Of a stretch of DNA of 64,000 bases, positions 36,969 through 46,214 are shown in pieces; the first letter of the stretch is position 1; every line of letters starts with the position of its first letter. Below the pieces are notes generated by a model. The model saw only the letters and a program-made list of their open reading frames with translations. It had not been told where the DNA came from and did not search any database. The position numbers and the translations under genes were made by a program. The stretch spans positions 18,771 to 82,770 of the forward strand of contig NZ_VBSP01000005.1 in NCBI RefSeq assembly GCF_005864045.1. The letters run 5' to 3'. Source of the stretch: Ruoffia tabacinasalis (lineage in GTDB: Bacteria > Bacillota > Bacilli > Lactobacillales > Aerococcaceae).

Positions 36969-37412
36969 CCTTTTTATTGACTAAAAGTTCTATTGCCTGC
37001 CCCAAACCAATATTGTATGAAGAAAATCATTTATTTCTTCATTCCACTATTCATTATATATTAATTATATTAATCGTGTTGTTTTTCCCCTGTATTTTAT
37101 AATTCTAATCCTTATGCTGCCTAACATGTTAACGTTATCAGTCGATTAGAATGTTATTATGATGTAAATATTATGACAGAATCACCTATAGTATTGTTGG
37201 ATTAAATTTACTTCTTCTATATAAAGCCGTTTTAATCAGCAATCTATTTAAGGTCTTTTAGAGTTATATTTAATCCTGTTTTTATTTTATGCAAAAATTT
37301 ATACGCAAAAAAACACCATTAGAACAGTATTTTCCCAAAAAAGAATTTCATTCCAAGGTGTTTTCGCTTACAATAAAGATAAATATAACTTATGAGAAAG
37401 GTTGATATATAT
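36969..37412. promoter_or_regulatory. Divergent control region between citCDEFX and oadA
   Basis: About 440 bp, strongly AT-rich and without a gene. TGTTAACGTTATCA (37127-37140) matches the cre consensus except at one base. GGATTAAAT (37199-37207) and its inverse ATTTAATCC (37268-37276) form a distant pair that could be GntR binding arms. AAAACACC and GGTGTTTT (about 37306-37371) bracket a run rich in T, close to the oadA start. This matches the role of such a region in Enterococcus, where CitO and CcpA act, but no site is proven. Confidence 0.6.
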
Positions 37413-38804
37413 ATGATTGAAGTACGTATTAATGAAACCGTCTTGAGAGATGCGCATCAAAGTTTGATGGCAACGCGCATGTCGACAGAAGATATGCTTC
37501 CAATTATTGAGAAAATGGACTCGGCGGGATATTACGCACTTGAATGTTGGGGGGGTGCAACTTATGACTCAGCGATTCGTTTCTTAGATGAGAATCCATG
37601 GGAACGACTACGCGAAATTCGTAAACGTACGCCGAATACGAAATTGATGATGTTACTTAGAGGTCAAAACTTAATCGGTTACCGTCACTATGCTGATGAT
37701 GTTGTTGATAAGTTTATTCAAAAGGCTGTTGAGAACGGCATTGATATCTTCCGAATCTTCGATGCGTTAAACGATTCACGTAATGTTCGCGCTTCACTTG
37801 AAGCAGTTAAGAAATACGGTGCACATGCACAATTAGCAATTGCATATACAACAAGTGATGTTCATACCGTTGAGTATTACACAAAACTAGCAAAAGAATA
37901 CAACGATATGGGTGCTGACTCAATCTGTATTAAAGACATGGCTGGTATCTTAACTCCGGCTGTTACTCGTGAATTAATTCCAGCGATTAAAGCTGTGATT
38001 GATGTGCCATTAAACTTACACACGCACGCAACAAGTGGTGTGTCACAAATGACTTACTTAGCTGCTGTTGAGAATGGCGTTGATATTATTGATACAGCGA
38101 TTTCTCCATTAGCTGAAGGAACAAGTCAACCACCTACTGAATCAATGGCATTAACATTAGAAGAATTAAATATTAATACACACTTAAACATTGATACTTT
38201 AGAAGAAATTGCGGACTACTTTAAAGGCATTCGTGATAAATATTTAGCAGACGGAACATTAGACAGTAAAATGATGTTCGCTGATCCTAAAGCTTTAATT
38301 TACCAAGTTCCTGGTGGTATGTTATCGAACTTAAACTCACAACTCCGCCAAGCAGGTGCTTTAGATAAATACGATGCTGTACTTAACGAAGTTCCTTCTG
38401 TTCGTGAGGACATGGGCTTCCCACCACTTGTAACACCCTTGAGTCAAATGGTTGGAACACAAGCGGTATTCAACGTCTTAGCTGGAGAACGCTACAAGAT
38501 GGTGCCTAACGAAATTAAGGACTACTTAAAAGGCTTATATGGTAAATCTCCTGCACCAGTGGATGAGGAATTCCGTCGCTCAATTATCGGTGACGCAGAA
38601 GTCATCGAAACGCGTCCAGCAGATCGTTTAGATCCAGAGTTCGAAAAACTTAAAGCTGAATTAGGCGACCTAGGTAAAAATGATGAAGACGTATTAACTT
38701 ATACTTTATTCCCACAAGTGGGTCAGCAATACCTAGAAAGAAAATATCAACCTAAACCAGTAGCTGGAGAAACAATTAAGATTCAAGCACGCTACGGTCA
38801 ATAA
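37413..38804 (+). CDS. oadA: Oxaloacetate decarboxylase alpha subunit (carboxyltransferase), without biotin domain
   Basis: A 463-residue carboxyltransferase. The TIM-barrel motifs NETVLRDAHQSLMATRM, DALNDSRN, CIKDMAGILTP with the catalytic lysine, and LHTHATSG with the metal histidines are all present. In Klebsiella OadA carries its own biotin domain of about 100 extra residues; here that domain is a separate gene (39150-39509). It moves CO2 from oxaloacetate to biotin. The ATG at 37413 is chosen because GAAAGG lies 11 bases upstream. Confidence 0.94.
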   Translation: MIEVRINETVLRDAHQSLMATRMSTEDMLPIIEKMDSAGYYALECWGGATYDSAIRFLDENPWERLREIRKRTPNTKLMMLLRGQNLIGYRHYADDVVDKFIQKAVENGIDIFRIFDALNDSRNVRASLEAVKKYGAHAQLAIAYTTSDVHTVEYYTKLAKEYNDMGADSICIKDMAGILTPAVTRELIPAIKAVIDVPLNLHTHATSGVSQMTYLAAVENGVDIIDTAISPLAEGTSQPPTESMALTLEELNINTHLNIDTLEEIADYFKGIRDKYLADGTLDSKMMFADPKALIYQVPGGMLSNLNSQLRQAGALDKYDAVLNEVPSVREDMGFPPLVTPLSQMVGTQAVFNVLAGERYKMVPNEIKDYLKGLYGKSPAPVDEEFRRSIIGDAEVIETRPADRLDPEFEKLKAELGDLGKNDEDVLTYTLFPQVGQQYLERKYQPKPVAGETIKIQARYGQ

Positions 38805-38836
38805 AGAGTCGATGAACGAAGGAGGAATTTAATTAG

Positions 38837-39133
38837 ATGGAATCAATCAGTATTATGGACGGTTTGATGTTAACTATCGTTTCCATGCTTACAGTATTTT
38901 CAGTACTACTAGTTCTTTGGGGACTAACAGAAATGATTGCAAAGTTTGTTAACGGAAGTGATAAAGCCGAACCTGCACCTGCAGCAGCTAAACCAGCACC
39001 TGCAGTAAACACAAACAACTTAGCACCAAACAAAAAGCATCAACAAGTTGCTGAATTAGTCGCTTTAGCATTAGCGTCTGAAGATGAGCCAAACAAAAAG
39101 TTAGAAATCCAAGAATCAAAACGAATTAAATAA
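38837..39133 (+). CDS. oadH: Oxaloacetate decarboxylase gamma-like membrane subunit
   Basis: A 98-residue protein with one N-terminal membrane helix (DGLMLTIVSMLTVFSVLLVL, residues 8-27), an alanine/proline-rich hinge (APAAAKPAPA) and a charged tail. It anchors the carboxyltransferase to the membrane pump, as OadG or OadH subunits do. GAAGGAGG precedes the ATG. It lies between oadA and the biotin carrier. Confidence 0.85.
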   Translation: MESISIMDGLMLTIVSMLTVFSVLLVLWGLTEMIAKFVNGSDKAEPAPAAAKPAPAVNTNNLAPNKKHQQVAELVALALASEDEPNKKLEIQESKRIK

Positions 39134-39149
39134 TCGGAGGATATAAATC

Positions 39150-39509
39150 ATGAAAAAATACGAAATCGAAATTAATAATGAAGTATACCGCGTATCGGTA
39201 AAAGAATTACCTGCTGATGCAGATATGTCAACGGGTCAAACAGCTGCTCCTGCTACTCAAGAAACACAAAGTGCTCCAGCACCTGCTGCAGCATCAGGCG
39301 GAACAGAAATTAACGCACCAATGTCTGGAACTATCTTAAAAGTTGCTGTCACACCAGGTCAATCAGTTGCTCAAGGGGATACATTAATCGTCTTAGAAGC
39401 TATGAAGATGGAGAACGAAATTGTTGCTCCTGCTGATGGTGTTGTTGGTTCAATTAGTGTCAGTCAAGGTGACAGTGTACAATCTGATCAATTACTACTG
39501 ACTATATAG
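39150..39509 (+). CDS. oadD: Biotin carrier subunit of oxaloacetate decarboxylase
   Basis: A 119-residue biotinyl protein. The biotinylated lysine is Lys86 in LEAMKMENE. A proline/alanine-rich linker (APAPAAASGG, about 43-52) links the N-terminal part to the biotinyl domain. It carries CO2 from OadA to OadB. TCGGAGG precedes the ATG. In Enterococcus this subunit is also separate. Confidence 0.92.
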   Translation: MKKYEIEINNEVYRVSVKELPADADMSTGQTAAPATQETQSAPAPAAASGGTEINAPMSGTILKVAVTPGQSVAQGDTLIVLEAMKMENEIVAPADGVVGSISVSQGDSVQSDQLLLTI

Positions 39510-39524
39510 GAGGTATTCGTTTAC

Positions 39525-40655
39525 ATGTTAGACACAATCAATGAACTTATACAAACTTCCGGGTTTTTAAGTATAACTATACAAGAAATTATCGTCATTA
39601 TGTTGGCTTTGGTTTTAATCTTTTTAGCCGTTTCTAAAAACTATGAACCATATTTATTAATTCCAATTGGATTCGGTATGTTACTAGCTAACTTACCTCT
39701 GACGGGATTAATGGATCCTGCTACTGCAACAGAGAATGGTGGATTGCTTCATTACTTATATCAAGGGGTCGGGCTCGGAATATTCCCACCACTGATCTTC
39801 CTCTGTTTAGGAGCATCTACTGACTTTGGTCCGCTTATTGCGAATCCAAAAACATTATTATTAGGTGGAGCTGCTCAATTCGGTATCTTCGCTGCATTCT
39901 TCGGTGCTTTAGCCTTAGGTATGACGCCAAGTGAATCTGCTGCGATTGGTATTATTGGGGGAGCAGATGGCCCAACAGCTATCTATATTTCTTCTCAATT
40001 AGCTGAGCATATCTTGCCAACAATTGCGATTGCTGCTTACTCATACATGGCGCTTGTTCCAATTATTCAACCGCCAATTATGCGTGCGTTAACAACTGAA
40101 AAAGAAAGAACAACTGTTATGACGCAAGCACGTCCAGTATCACAAAAGGAAAAAATCATTTTCCCAATCGTTGTTACTTTATTCGTTAGTTTACTAATTC
40201 CTTCAGCTGCATCATTAGTTGGGATGTTAATGTTAGGAAACTTAATTCGTGAAAGTAAAGTTGTACCTTTAATCACTACAACTTTAGAGAACTCAATGAT
40301 GTATATCATTACAATTCTTTTAGGTGTTTCAGTAGGTGCTTCAGCAGATGCTGCTACTTTATTATCACTTGATACAATCAAAATCATTTTCTTAGGTCTA
40401 TTCGCCTTTGTTATTGGTACGACAAGTGGTGTCCTTATGGGTAAACTGATGTACAAATTAACAAATGGTAAAATTAATCCATTAATTGGTTCTGCAGGTG
40501 TTTCTGCTGTACCAATGGCTGCGCGTGTTGCACAGTCTGAAGGGATTAAAGCAAACCCTAATAACTACTTATTAATGCACGCAATGGGACCAAACGTAGC
40601 TGGAGTTATTGGATCAGCTGTTGCAGCTGGTATCTTACTAAGCTTCTTTGGATAA
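39525..40655 (+). CDS. oadB: Oxaloacetate decarboxylase beta subunit (Na+ pump)
   Basis: A 376-residue membrane protein with about nine hydrophobic helices. GIIGGADGPTAIYISS (about 144-159), with the conserved aspartate, and the later GSAGVSAVPMAARV motif are those of OadB/GcdB/MmdB. It releases CO2 from carboxybiotin and exports Na+, storing energy. GGAGGTATTCG precedes the ATG. Confidence 0.94.
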   Translation: MLDTINELIQTSGFLSITIQEIIVIMLALVLIFLAVSKNYEPYLLIPIGFGMLLANLPLTGLMDPATATENGGLLHYLYQGVGLGIFPPLIFLCLGASTDFGPLIANPKTLLLGGAAQFGIFAAFFGALALGMTPSESAAIGIIGGADGPTAIYISSQLAEHILPTIAIAAYSYMALVPIIQPPIMRALTTEKERTTVMTQARPVSQKEKIIFPIVVTLFVSLLIPSAASLVGMLMLGNLIRESKVVPLITTTLENSMMYIITILLGVSVGASADAATLLSLDTIKIIFLGLFAFVIGTTSGVLMGKLMYKLTNGKINPLIGSAGVSAVPMAARVAQSEGIKANPNNYLLMHAMGPNVAGVIGSAVAAGILLSFFG

Positions 40656-40677
40656 TCAATGTAACAAATGAGTTTAT

Positions 40678-40717
40678 AACGAAGGTATACTTTTAACAAA
40701 GTGTACCTTCGTTTTTT
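40678..40717 (+). terminator. Intrinsic terminator of the oad operon
   Basis: AACGAAGGTA and TACCTTCGTT form a 10-bp stem, followed by six T residues. Confidence 0.9.
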
Positions 40718-40863
40718 GTTAATATTTTAAATATGTATGTTGAATTGAAGCTATTACCATAGCTTATTGAATTTCAACTCAAATAAGTATACAATTCAAG
40801 TGCATTGTTTAATGACACATTTTGTCCTTTGAAAAAAATAATATATAATGTAGGGGGTATACA

Positions 40864-41568
40864 ATGGATTCTACAGTTGAAGCCGTTAAGGCAAATTTAG
40901 ATATCAATTCCAATCAAACGTTAAAAGTTTCTGTCTATCATGCATTTAAGCGTACCATTATCTTAGGTGAAATTCCCGCAGGTGAGCGTATTAATGAATC
41001 GGTTTTCTCAGAAGAAATGAACATTAGTCGAACTCCTATTCGCTATGCGCTCGAACAACTCTTAAAAGAAGAACTGGTTGAACATGTTCCGGGTATCGGG
41101 ATGATTGTTAGAGGGATTAGTATTAAAGATGCATACGAAATTTATGATATTCGTAAAGCACTCGACACACTTGCCTTTACGAAAGCTATGCACCTGATGA
41201 CCGAGGAGGATTTCGATGAACTTGAGCGCCATTTACAAAGCGGGGATAGCATTCAAACAAAAGAATCTGATGACCGCATTGATAACCTAATTAATAATTT
41301 CTCTGGGTTTAATGCTTATGTTTATGAAAAGTCACAGATGCGTCGTCTACCGAAAATTATTGATGAGCTGCAGGCCTATCTCGTTTACTTTAGAGAATTA
41401 TCCATTCGTTCAGAAGTTCGCAGTAAAATTGCACTAGAAGAGCACTTCTTAATCTTAAGAGGGATGCGCAATAAAGATGTTGAAACAATGACCATGCTTA
41501 TTCATGAGCATCTCGATCATTCATTGAAGTTTATTATTGAAGATATGGAGAATCGTAATATTGGATAA
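40864..41568 (+). CDS. citO: GntR-family regulator with FCD domain (CitO-like)
   Basis: A 234-residue regulator. The winged helix (AFKRTIILGEIPAGERINES, then MNISRTPIRYALEQLLKEEL) fills residues 20-90, and a FCD-type all-helical ligand domain follows. Relatives in Enterococcus activate citrate fermentation when citrate binds. Position next to citG and the oad genes supports that role. GGGGGT precedes the ATG. Confidence 0.82.
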   Translation: MDSTVEAVKANLDINSNQTLKVSVYHAFKRTIILGEIPAGERINESVFSEEMNISRTPIRYALEQLLKEELVEHVPGIGMIVRGISIKDAYEIYDIRKALDTLAFTKAMHLMTEEDFDELERHLQSGDSIQTKESDDRIDNLINNFSGFNAYVYEKSQMRRLPKIIDELQAYLVYFRELSIRSEVRSKIALEEHFLILRGMRNKDVETMTMLIHEHLDHSLKFIIEDMENRNIG

Positions 41569-42439
41569 TGTACACTCAATCCATAATCGCATTCCCCGTC
41601 TCGCAACGAAAGCGTTGATGTATGAAGTCTCTTTATCACCTAAACCAGGTTTAGTGGATCGTTTCAATAACGGTTCGCACCGAGATATGAACTTTTACAC
41701 GTTTGTTGATAGCGTACTTTCTTTTGAACCCTTCTTTAAGCAGTATTATGACTTAGGAAGAAACTTACATCAAACAGAAGATTTAAGTGAATTATTTAAC
41801 GGCTCAAGACGTATTGGAATTAATGCGGAAATCGCTATGTTTGAAGCAACGCATGGTATTAATACTCATAAAGGTGCTAACTTTTCATTCGCCCTTTTAC
41901 TTGTAGCTGTAGGTTATATTATTGAGCGTAAGCAGTTATCGACTTGGTCAGCTACTCGCACAACCGAAGCGTTTCAATTGATTCGTTTAATGACCAAAGA
42001 CATCTTACTGAAAGATTTTGATGATGTGCATACAAGAGAAAAATTATCTCATGGCGAGAGATTGTATATTGAACATGGCATTACGGGGATTCGTGGCGAG
42101 GCAGTTAGTGGTTACCCTATCTTACAAGATGTGTTGATGCCTTATTTACGTAGTTTAGATGATCCAATACTAGAACATAATTTATTAAAAGCATTGCTAC
42201 TCATCATGGGACACATTGAAGACGGCAATATTATTCACCGGGGTGGGTTCGAAGCTTGGGAAACCATTAAGATGGAAGCACTTACTTTGTTTAATGATCC
42301 TAATGAGCCGAGCGAATTTCTAGAAGCGCTGCACGAATATGACCAAGTGATGATTGAACGACATCTGAGTCCTGGTGGAGCGGCGGATGCTTTAGCTTTA
42401 GGTATCTTCTTGTCTCTATTAGAACAAGCGGAGTTTTAA
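41561..42439 (+). CDS. citG: Triphosphoribosyl-dephospho-CoA synthase
   Basis: A 292-residue CitG family protein. ALMYEVSLSPKPGLVDR and HKGANFSFALLL are diagnostic, and DGNIIHRGG with SPGGAADALALGIFL closes the family signature. It makes the prosthetic group precursor for the lyase carrier protein from ATP and dephospho-CoA. The start is TTG 41561, with GGAG ten bases upstream; it overlaps citO by eight bases. An ATG at 41537 lies upstream inside citO. Confidence 0.92.
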   Translation: MDNVHSIHNRIPRLATKALMYEVSLSPKPGLVDRFNNGSHRDMNFYTFVDSVLSFEPFFKQYYDLGRNLHQTEDLSELFNGSRRIGINAEIAMFEATHGINTHKGANFSFALLLVAVGYIIERKQLSTWSATRTTEAFQLIRLMTKDILLKDFDDVHTREKLSHGERLYIEHGITGIRGEAVSGYPILQDVLMPYLRSLDDPILEHNLLKALLLIMGHIEDGNIIHRGGFEAWETIKMEALTLFNDPNEPSEFLEALHEYDQVMIERHLSPGGAADALALGIFLSLLEQAEF

Positions 42440-42528
42440 TACAGCGCCCTTCTTCCTTAGTGAGCTATATTTTCTAACAAAAGTACAGTATAATGAAGAT
42501 ATAATTGGAAACAATTAAATAAAGGATA

Positions 42529-42632
42529 ACAGAGTAAAAAATAAGCGTGAAGTGTTCTTAGATGGGATGTTGCTAAGAAACGAAACTTGGTTCACTAAAC
42601 TAGGTGCGATTTATTTTTGCATTCGCTGCATA
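42529..42632 (+). ncRNA. THF (tetrahydrofolate) riboswitch upstream of folT
   Basis: The conserved core elements occur in order: AGAGTA (42531), GCGTGAAGTG (42545-42554), GGGATGTTG, ACGAAAC, GGTGCGAT and TTGCATTCGCTG (42617-42628). This is the THF-I consensus order seen before folate transporter genes. The downstream GGCTCTCTGTGAAAGAGGAG can pair CTCTC with GAGGAGAG and hide the Shine-Dalgarno of folT, suggesting translational control. A -10 TATAAT stands at 42489-42494. Confidence 0.9.
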
Positions 42633-42670
42633 TCACTGTGTGGCTCTCTGTGAAAGAGGAGAGTATTTAT

Positions 42671-43225
42671 ATGAACAAGAAGGTAGACGTCGAGCAGAAC
42701 ATTAGACCAAGGAAAGTTACAACGTCGCAGTTAACTTTAATGGCGGTTATGATCGCCGCAAGGATTGTCTTAAGTTTCATACCGTCTTTAAATTTCGGTA
42801 ACTTAGTTGAAATCGGCCTTGGCTTTGTCGGTACAGCCTTTAGTGGGATTTTATTTGGTCCCCTTTTCGCTTTGCTCGTTTCAACAGTGACAGACTTAAT
42901 CACTTTTTTCATTAGTGGGAGTGGGTTCTTTTTCCCTGGCTTCACGTTAAGTGCCGCTTTAGGTGGATGGATTTACGGCTGGGTTCTATGGCGTAAGCCA
43001 ATCAGTTGGAAACGTGTGTTTGTTGCGGTTTTACTCGTGACATTAATTATCAATTTAGGTTTGAATTCCGTGTGGATTCGCATGATGTATGGCCGCGCAT
43101 GGGCTGCTTTCATGCCAATGAGAATTGTTAAAAATCTTATCTCATTACCAATTAACACGATTATATTAACGTTCCTATTCAAGTCACCGACCATCGAAAA
43201 ACTCATTAAAAAATATCAATTTTAA
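42671..43225 (+). CDS. folT: Folate ECF transporter S component
   Basis: A 184-residue S component with about five helices. The N-terminal LTLMAVMIAARIVLSF helix, GFVGTAFSGILFGPLFALLV and VLVTDLITF-type region, and the C-terminal cluster of basic residues fit FolT. The THF riboswitch just upstream supports folate as substrate. It needs the shared EcfAA'T module, absent here. Start ATG 42671 follows AGAGGAG; the longer frame begins inside the riboswitch. Confidence 0.9.
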   Translation: MNKKVDVEQNIRPRKVTTSQLTLMAVMIAARIVLSFIPSLNFGNLVEIGLGFVGTAFSGILFGPLFALLVSTVTDLITFFISGSGFFFPGFTLSAALGGWIYGWVLWRKPISWKRVFVAVLLVTLIINLGLNSVWIRMMYGRAWAAFMPMRIVKNLISLPINTIILTFLFKSPTIEKLIKKYQF

Positions 43226-43243
43226 AAACATTCAATAAAAACC

Positions 43244-43297
43244 CTCTGTCTAGCGTGCGAGCCCAGTGATTACTGGCACGTTGGACAGAGATTTTTT
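43244..43297 (+). terminator. Terminator of folT
   Basis: CTCTGTC and GGACAGAG form the outer stem with an inner stem (GTGC, GCAC) and a long T-run. Confidence 0.88.
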
Positions 43298-43358
43298 GTT
43301 TTTTTTACATAAAAATCCTTTATAATATAAGGAACAAGTAATCAGGAAAGGTGATAGT

Positions 43359-44492
43359 ATGGTTAAAAAAATTGCAATTATTGGTGGGGGTATTGTCGGT
43401 TCAACGGCGGCTTACTATTTAGCGCGGTCTGGTCACACAGTCACAGTCTTTGACCACGGAATTGGCCAAGCTACGCGCGCTTCTGCAGGTATTATCTGCC
43501 CTTGGTTCTCTTTACGTCGGAATAAGCCTTGGTACTTTCTAGTATCTAAAGGGGCTGAGTTTTATCATCAGTTTATGCAAGATTTGAAAGATGATGGTTA
43601 TAATACAGACGCTATCTATCAAATCGATGGTGCGATCATGATTCGAAATACAGATAAACGCGTTCAAAAAGACCTTGATCAAGCAGAAGCGAAACAAGAA
43701 GCTTCACCTTCAATTGGAGAAGTTAAGAAACTTTCAACAGAAGATATCTCGGATTATTTACCTTTAATTGAATCGGATCATCCAGCGACGTGGGTTGAAG
43801 GTGGGGGTCGCGTTCATGGTGATGCCCTTATTGATACACTTCACCAAGCAATTCAAGACTTAGGTGGGAAAATTATTCGTGAAAAAGCCCAACTTAAGAA
43901 AGAAAGTGGGGATATCTACATTTCTACCCCTTCGGTGGCTAAGCATAATTTTGACCGCTTACTTCTTTCTCCTGGTCCTGGTTTAACAAACTTATTAGAA
44001 CCTCTAGGATACAAGGTTGATATTCGTGCTCAAAAGGGTCAACTCTTTGTGCTTAAACATACTGACTGGGTTGACCAGCATTGGCCAGTGATCATGCCTC
44101 CAGGACAAAGTGATATCATCCCATTCAATAATGGTGAAATTATCATTGGTGCAACACACGAAGATGACCAAGGCAACAACTTACATGTTGATGAAGCTGT
44201 GCTAAATGAATTACGAGTTGAAGCTAGAAAATGGATGCCAAGTGTTGATGACCATGACATCGTTGAATCTAAAGTAGGAACACGGGCGCACACATCAGAC
44301 TTCTCTGTCCTAGTAGGTGCAGTGCCAAACTTAGACAATGTCTGGGCAATCAGTGGCTTAGGATCATCTGGTCTAACAAGTGGCCCATTCTTAGGCTATC
44401 AGTGGGCACAACTCGTTGAAACAAATGCCTGGGATATTGATAAAGAAGCCTTTCCGATTGAAAAGTATATTCAAGTAAATGACGCTCAATAA
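43359..44492 (+). CDS. FAD-dependent amine/amino-acid oxidase (DAO family)
   Basis: A 377-residue flavoprotein of the DadA/D-amino-acid oxidase type. KIAIIGGGIVGSTAAYYLAR (residues 4-23) binds FAD; SAGIICPW and the C-terminal GLGSSGLTSGPFLG complete the fold. The substrate cannot be told; D-amino acids, glycine or sarcosine are possible. AAAGGTGA precedes the ATG. It is transcribed alone. Confidence 0.85.
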   Translation: MVKKIAIIGGGIVGSTAAYYLARSGHTVTVFDHGIGQATRASAGIICPWFSLRRNKPWYFLVSKGAEFYHQFMQDLKDDGYNTDAIYQIDGAIMIRNTDKRVQKDLDQAEAKQEASPSIGEVKKLSTEDISDYLPLIESDHPATWVEGGGRVHGDALIDTLHQAIQDLGGKIIREKAQLKKESGDIYISTPSVAKHNFDRLLLSPGPGLTNLLEPLGYKVDIRAQKGQLFVLKHTDWVDQHWPVIMPPGQSDIIPFNNGEIIIGATHEDDQGNNLHVDEAVLNELRVEARKWMPSVDDHDIVESKVGTRAHTSDFSVLVGAVPNLDNVWAISGLGSSGLTSGPFLGYQWAQLVETNAWDIDKEAFPIEKYIQVNDAQ

Positions 44493-44611
44493 TCAACTAA
44501 CCCTACTAGGATAAGTAAAGTTTATGATCACATTATTGGGATTTTAAATGTGAACATGATATATTTGAATTAGCAATTTATTTTATTATTATCCTTGAGG
44601 AGGATGTTCTT

Positions 44612-44986
44612 ATGTGGAAAGAGTTTAAAGGCTTTATTGCGAACGACAGCATTATCACTATGGCAACTGGTATTATTATGGGTTCTGCATTTACTGCAAT
44701 TGTTAATTCATTAGTTAACAATATTTTCATGCCGATTATTGTGGCAATCACAGGTCAAGCAGATGTATCAGGTGTTGCTATTTCAATTGGTAACACTGAA
44801 TTAGCTGTTGGGTTATTCTTACAAGCTGTTATTAACTTTATCTTAGTGGCTTTATTCTTATACTTAACACTTAAAGCTTTAGAGAAAGTACAAAATAAAA
44901 AAATCGTTGCTCCAGACGAAGAACCTGCTGGACCAACTGAAACTGAATTATTAGAAGAAATTTTAGGAGAATTACGTAAAAAATAA
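44612..44986 (+). CDS. mscL: Large-conductance mechanosensitive channel
   Basis: A 124-residue MscL. The N-terminal KEFKGFIANDSIITMATGII (residues 3-22), the second helix and the C-terminal cytosolic helix (ETELLEEILGELRKK) match the family. It opens under membrane tension as a safety valve. GAGGAGG precedes the ATG. It is transcribed alone. Confidence 0.95.
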   Translation: MWKEFKGFIANDSIITMATGIIMGSAFTAIVNSLVNNIFMPIIVAITGQADVSGVAISIGNTELAVGLFLQAVINFILVALFLYLTLKALEKVQNKKIVAPDEEPAGPTETELLEEILGELRKK

Positions 44987-45000
44987 TTCTTTAGACATTA

Positions 45001-45044
45001 AAACTCAGGCACCCTGTTAAATTAACAAGGTGCCTGAGTTTTTT
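45001..45044 (+). terminator. Intrinsic terminator of mscL
   Basis: AACTCAGGCACC and GGTGCCTGAGTT form a stem of about 12 bp, followed by six T residues. Confidence 0.93.
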
Positions 45045-45048
45045 GCTT

Positions 45049-46035
45049 TTATTCGTTGTTTTGACTTCTGAAGTCCACTACACCAGATAGGGCTGCAAAG
45101 ATCATAGCTGCAATCGGCCAAATGAACCAACTGCGTCCCCAATCCGCTGTGATAAAACTATAACCAAAGAAGATGGCAGTCACTATTGGCCAGTAAATAC
45201 CGGCTATACGATCAACCACTTCACTTTCCTCATCCTCTGACTGACGGTGATTAAGTAATGTATTCAAACTGCCCCAATAAATTCCTGTAGAAATCAACAT
45301 ATAGATAGCCATAGAAACCACTGCTAGAAAAATTCCAACAACATAGCCAATATGTTCCTCTGCAAAACTTGGGAACAGTAAGTGAATAATAATGATTGGA
45401 AGTACGCTCACTATGATTAAACCAACGCCAAAGGATACTTGTCGCGTATGCGTCGGACGGTAATTCTCAATCTCTTTCTCGACAAATCCGCGAACACCAA
45501 ACTCCAACTCAAAGGCTTCTTCTTCTAAAAACGCAAAGTTTTGCATACGCATATTCGCAAAGATCATCACACCGACACCTAAGGCTACAAGTAAGAACAG
45601 TGCACTAATTCCAATCGCTTCACTGACATTCTCTGGAATTATTCGAAGCATCGATGGTGTTGTTAAAGTCACAATCGGAATGACACTACTTATTAGTAGC
45701 ACAACCCCTATACCAATTCGATGAGCAAAATCTGACTTCTCTTCTAAATATTCTTTAGCTGTATTCAGTGACACAGACACAAAATCTGCTTTTGGTAATT
45801 CTGCTTCTTTTGCAACTTCCTCTTCTGTTTCTATACTTACGTCATCATTTAAGAGATTATCGGTTGTAACACCAAAAAGTTTTGAGAGTTTAAGGACTTT
45901 GTTTAAATCGGGTGTCGCTTGATTGCCTTCCCACTTTGAGACTGACTGACGACTGACATTCAACTTTTCAGCTAAATCCTCTTGCGTCATATTGTATTTC
46001 TTTCGCAAGTGAATTATTTTGTCTGCTAATATCAT
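45049..46035 (-). CDS. XRE-family helix-turn-helix protein with a membrane region
   Basis: A 328-residue protein. Residues 1-60 are an XRE DNA-binding domain (MTQEDLAEKLNVSRQSVSKW), and about six hydrophobic helices follow from residue 120. Such HTH-membrane proteins are common in Firmicutes and may couple envelope state to transcription. The ATG at 46035 follows AAGGAG by eight bases. Its target is unknown; no partner gene. Confidence 0.85.
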   Translation of the reverse strand: MILADKIIHLRKKYNMTQEDLAEKLNVSRQSVSKWEGNQATPDLNKVLKLSKLFGVTTDNLLNDDVSIETEEEVAKEAELPKADFVSVSLNTAKEYLEEKSDFAHRIGIGVVLLISSVIPIVTLTTPSMLRIIPENVSEAIGISALFLLVALGVGVMIFANMRMQNFAFLEEEAFELEFGVRGFVEKEIENYRPTHTRQVSFGVGLIIVSVLPIIIIHLLFPSFAEEHIGYVVGIFLAVVSMAIYMLISTGIYWGSLNTLLNHRQSEDEESEVVDRIAGIYWPIVTAIFFGYSFITADWGRSWFIWPIAAMIFAALSGVVDFRSQNNE

Positions 46036-46214
46036 GAATAACACTCCTTATGTTTTGTATTCATCTCTCTTTTCCTACCTTTATTATCTCTCAAATGATG
46101 GTTGCAGACCATGTAGTGCACTGTATAATTGCGCAACTAGCGGTTGCAAATGGCTTTATATTAACATTTATCTTCTATTATCAATATATACTTAATTTAG
46201 TCTGTTTGATAATT

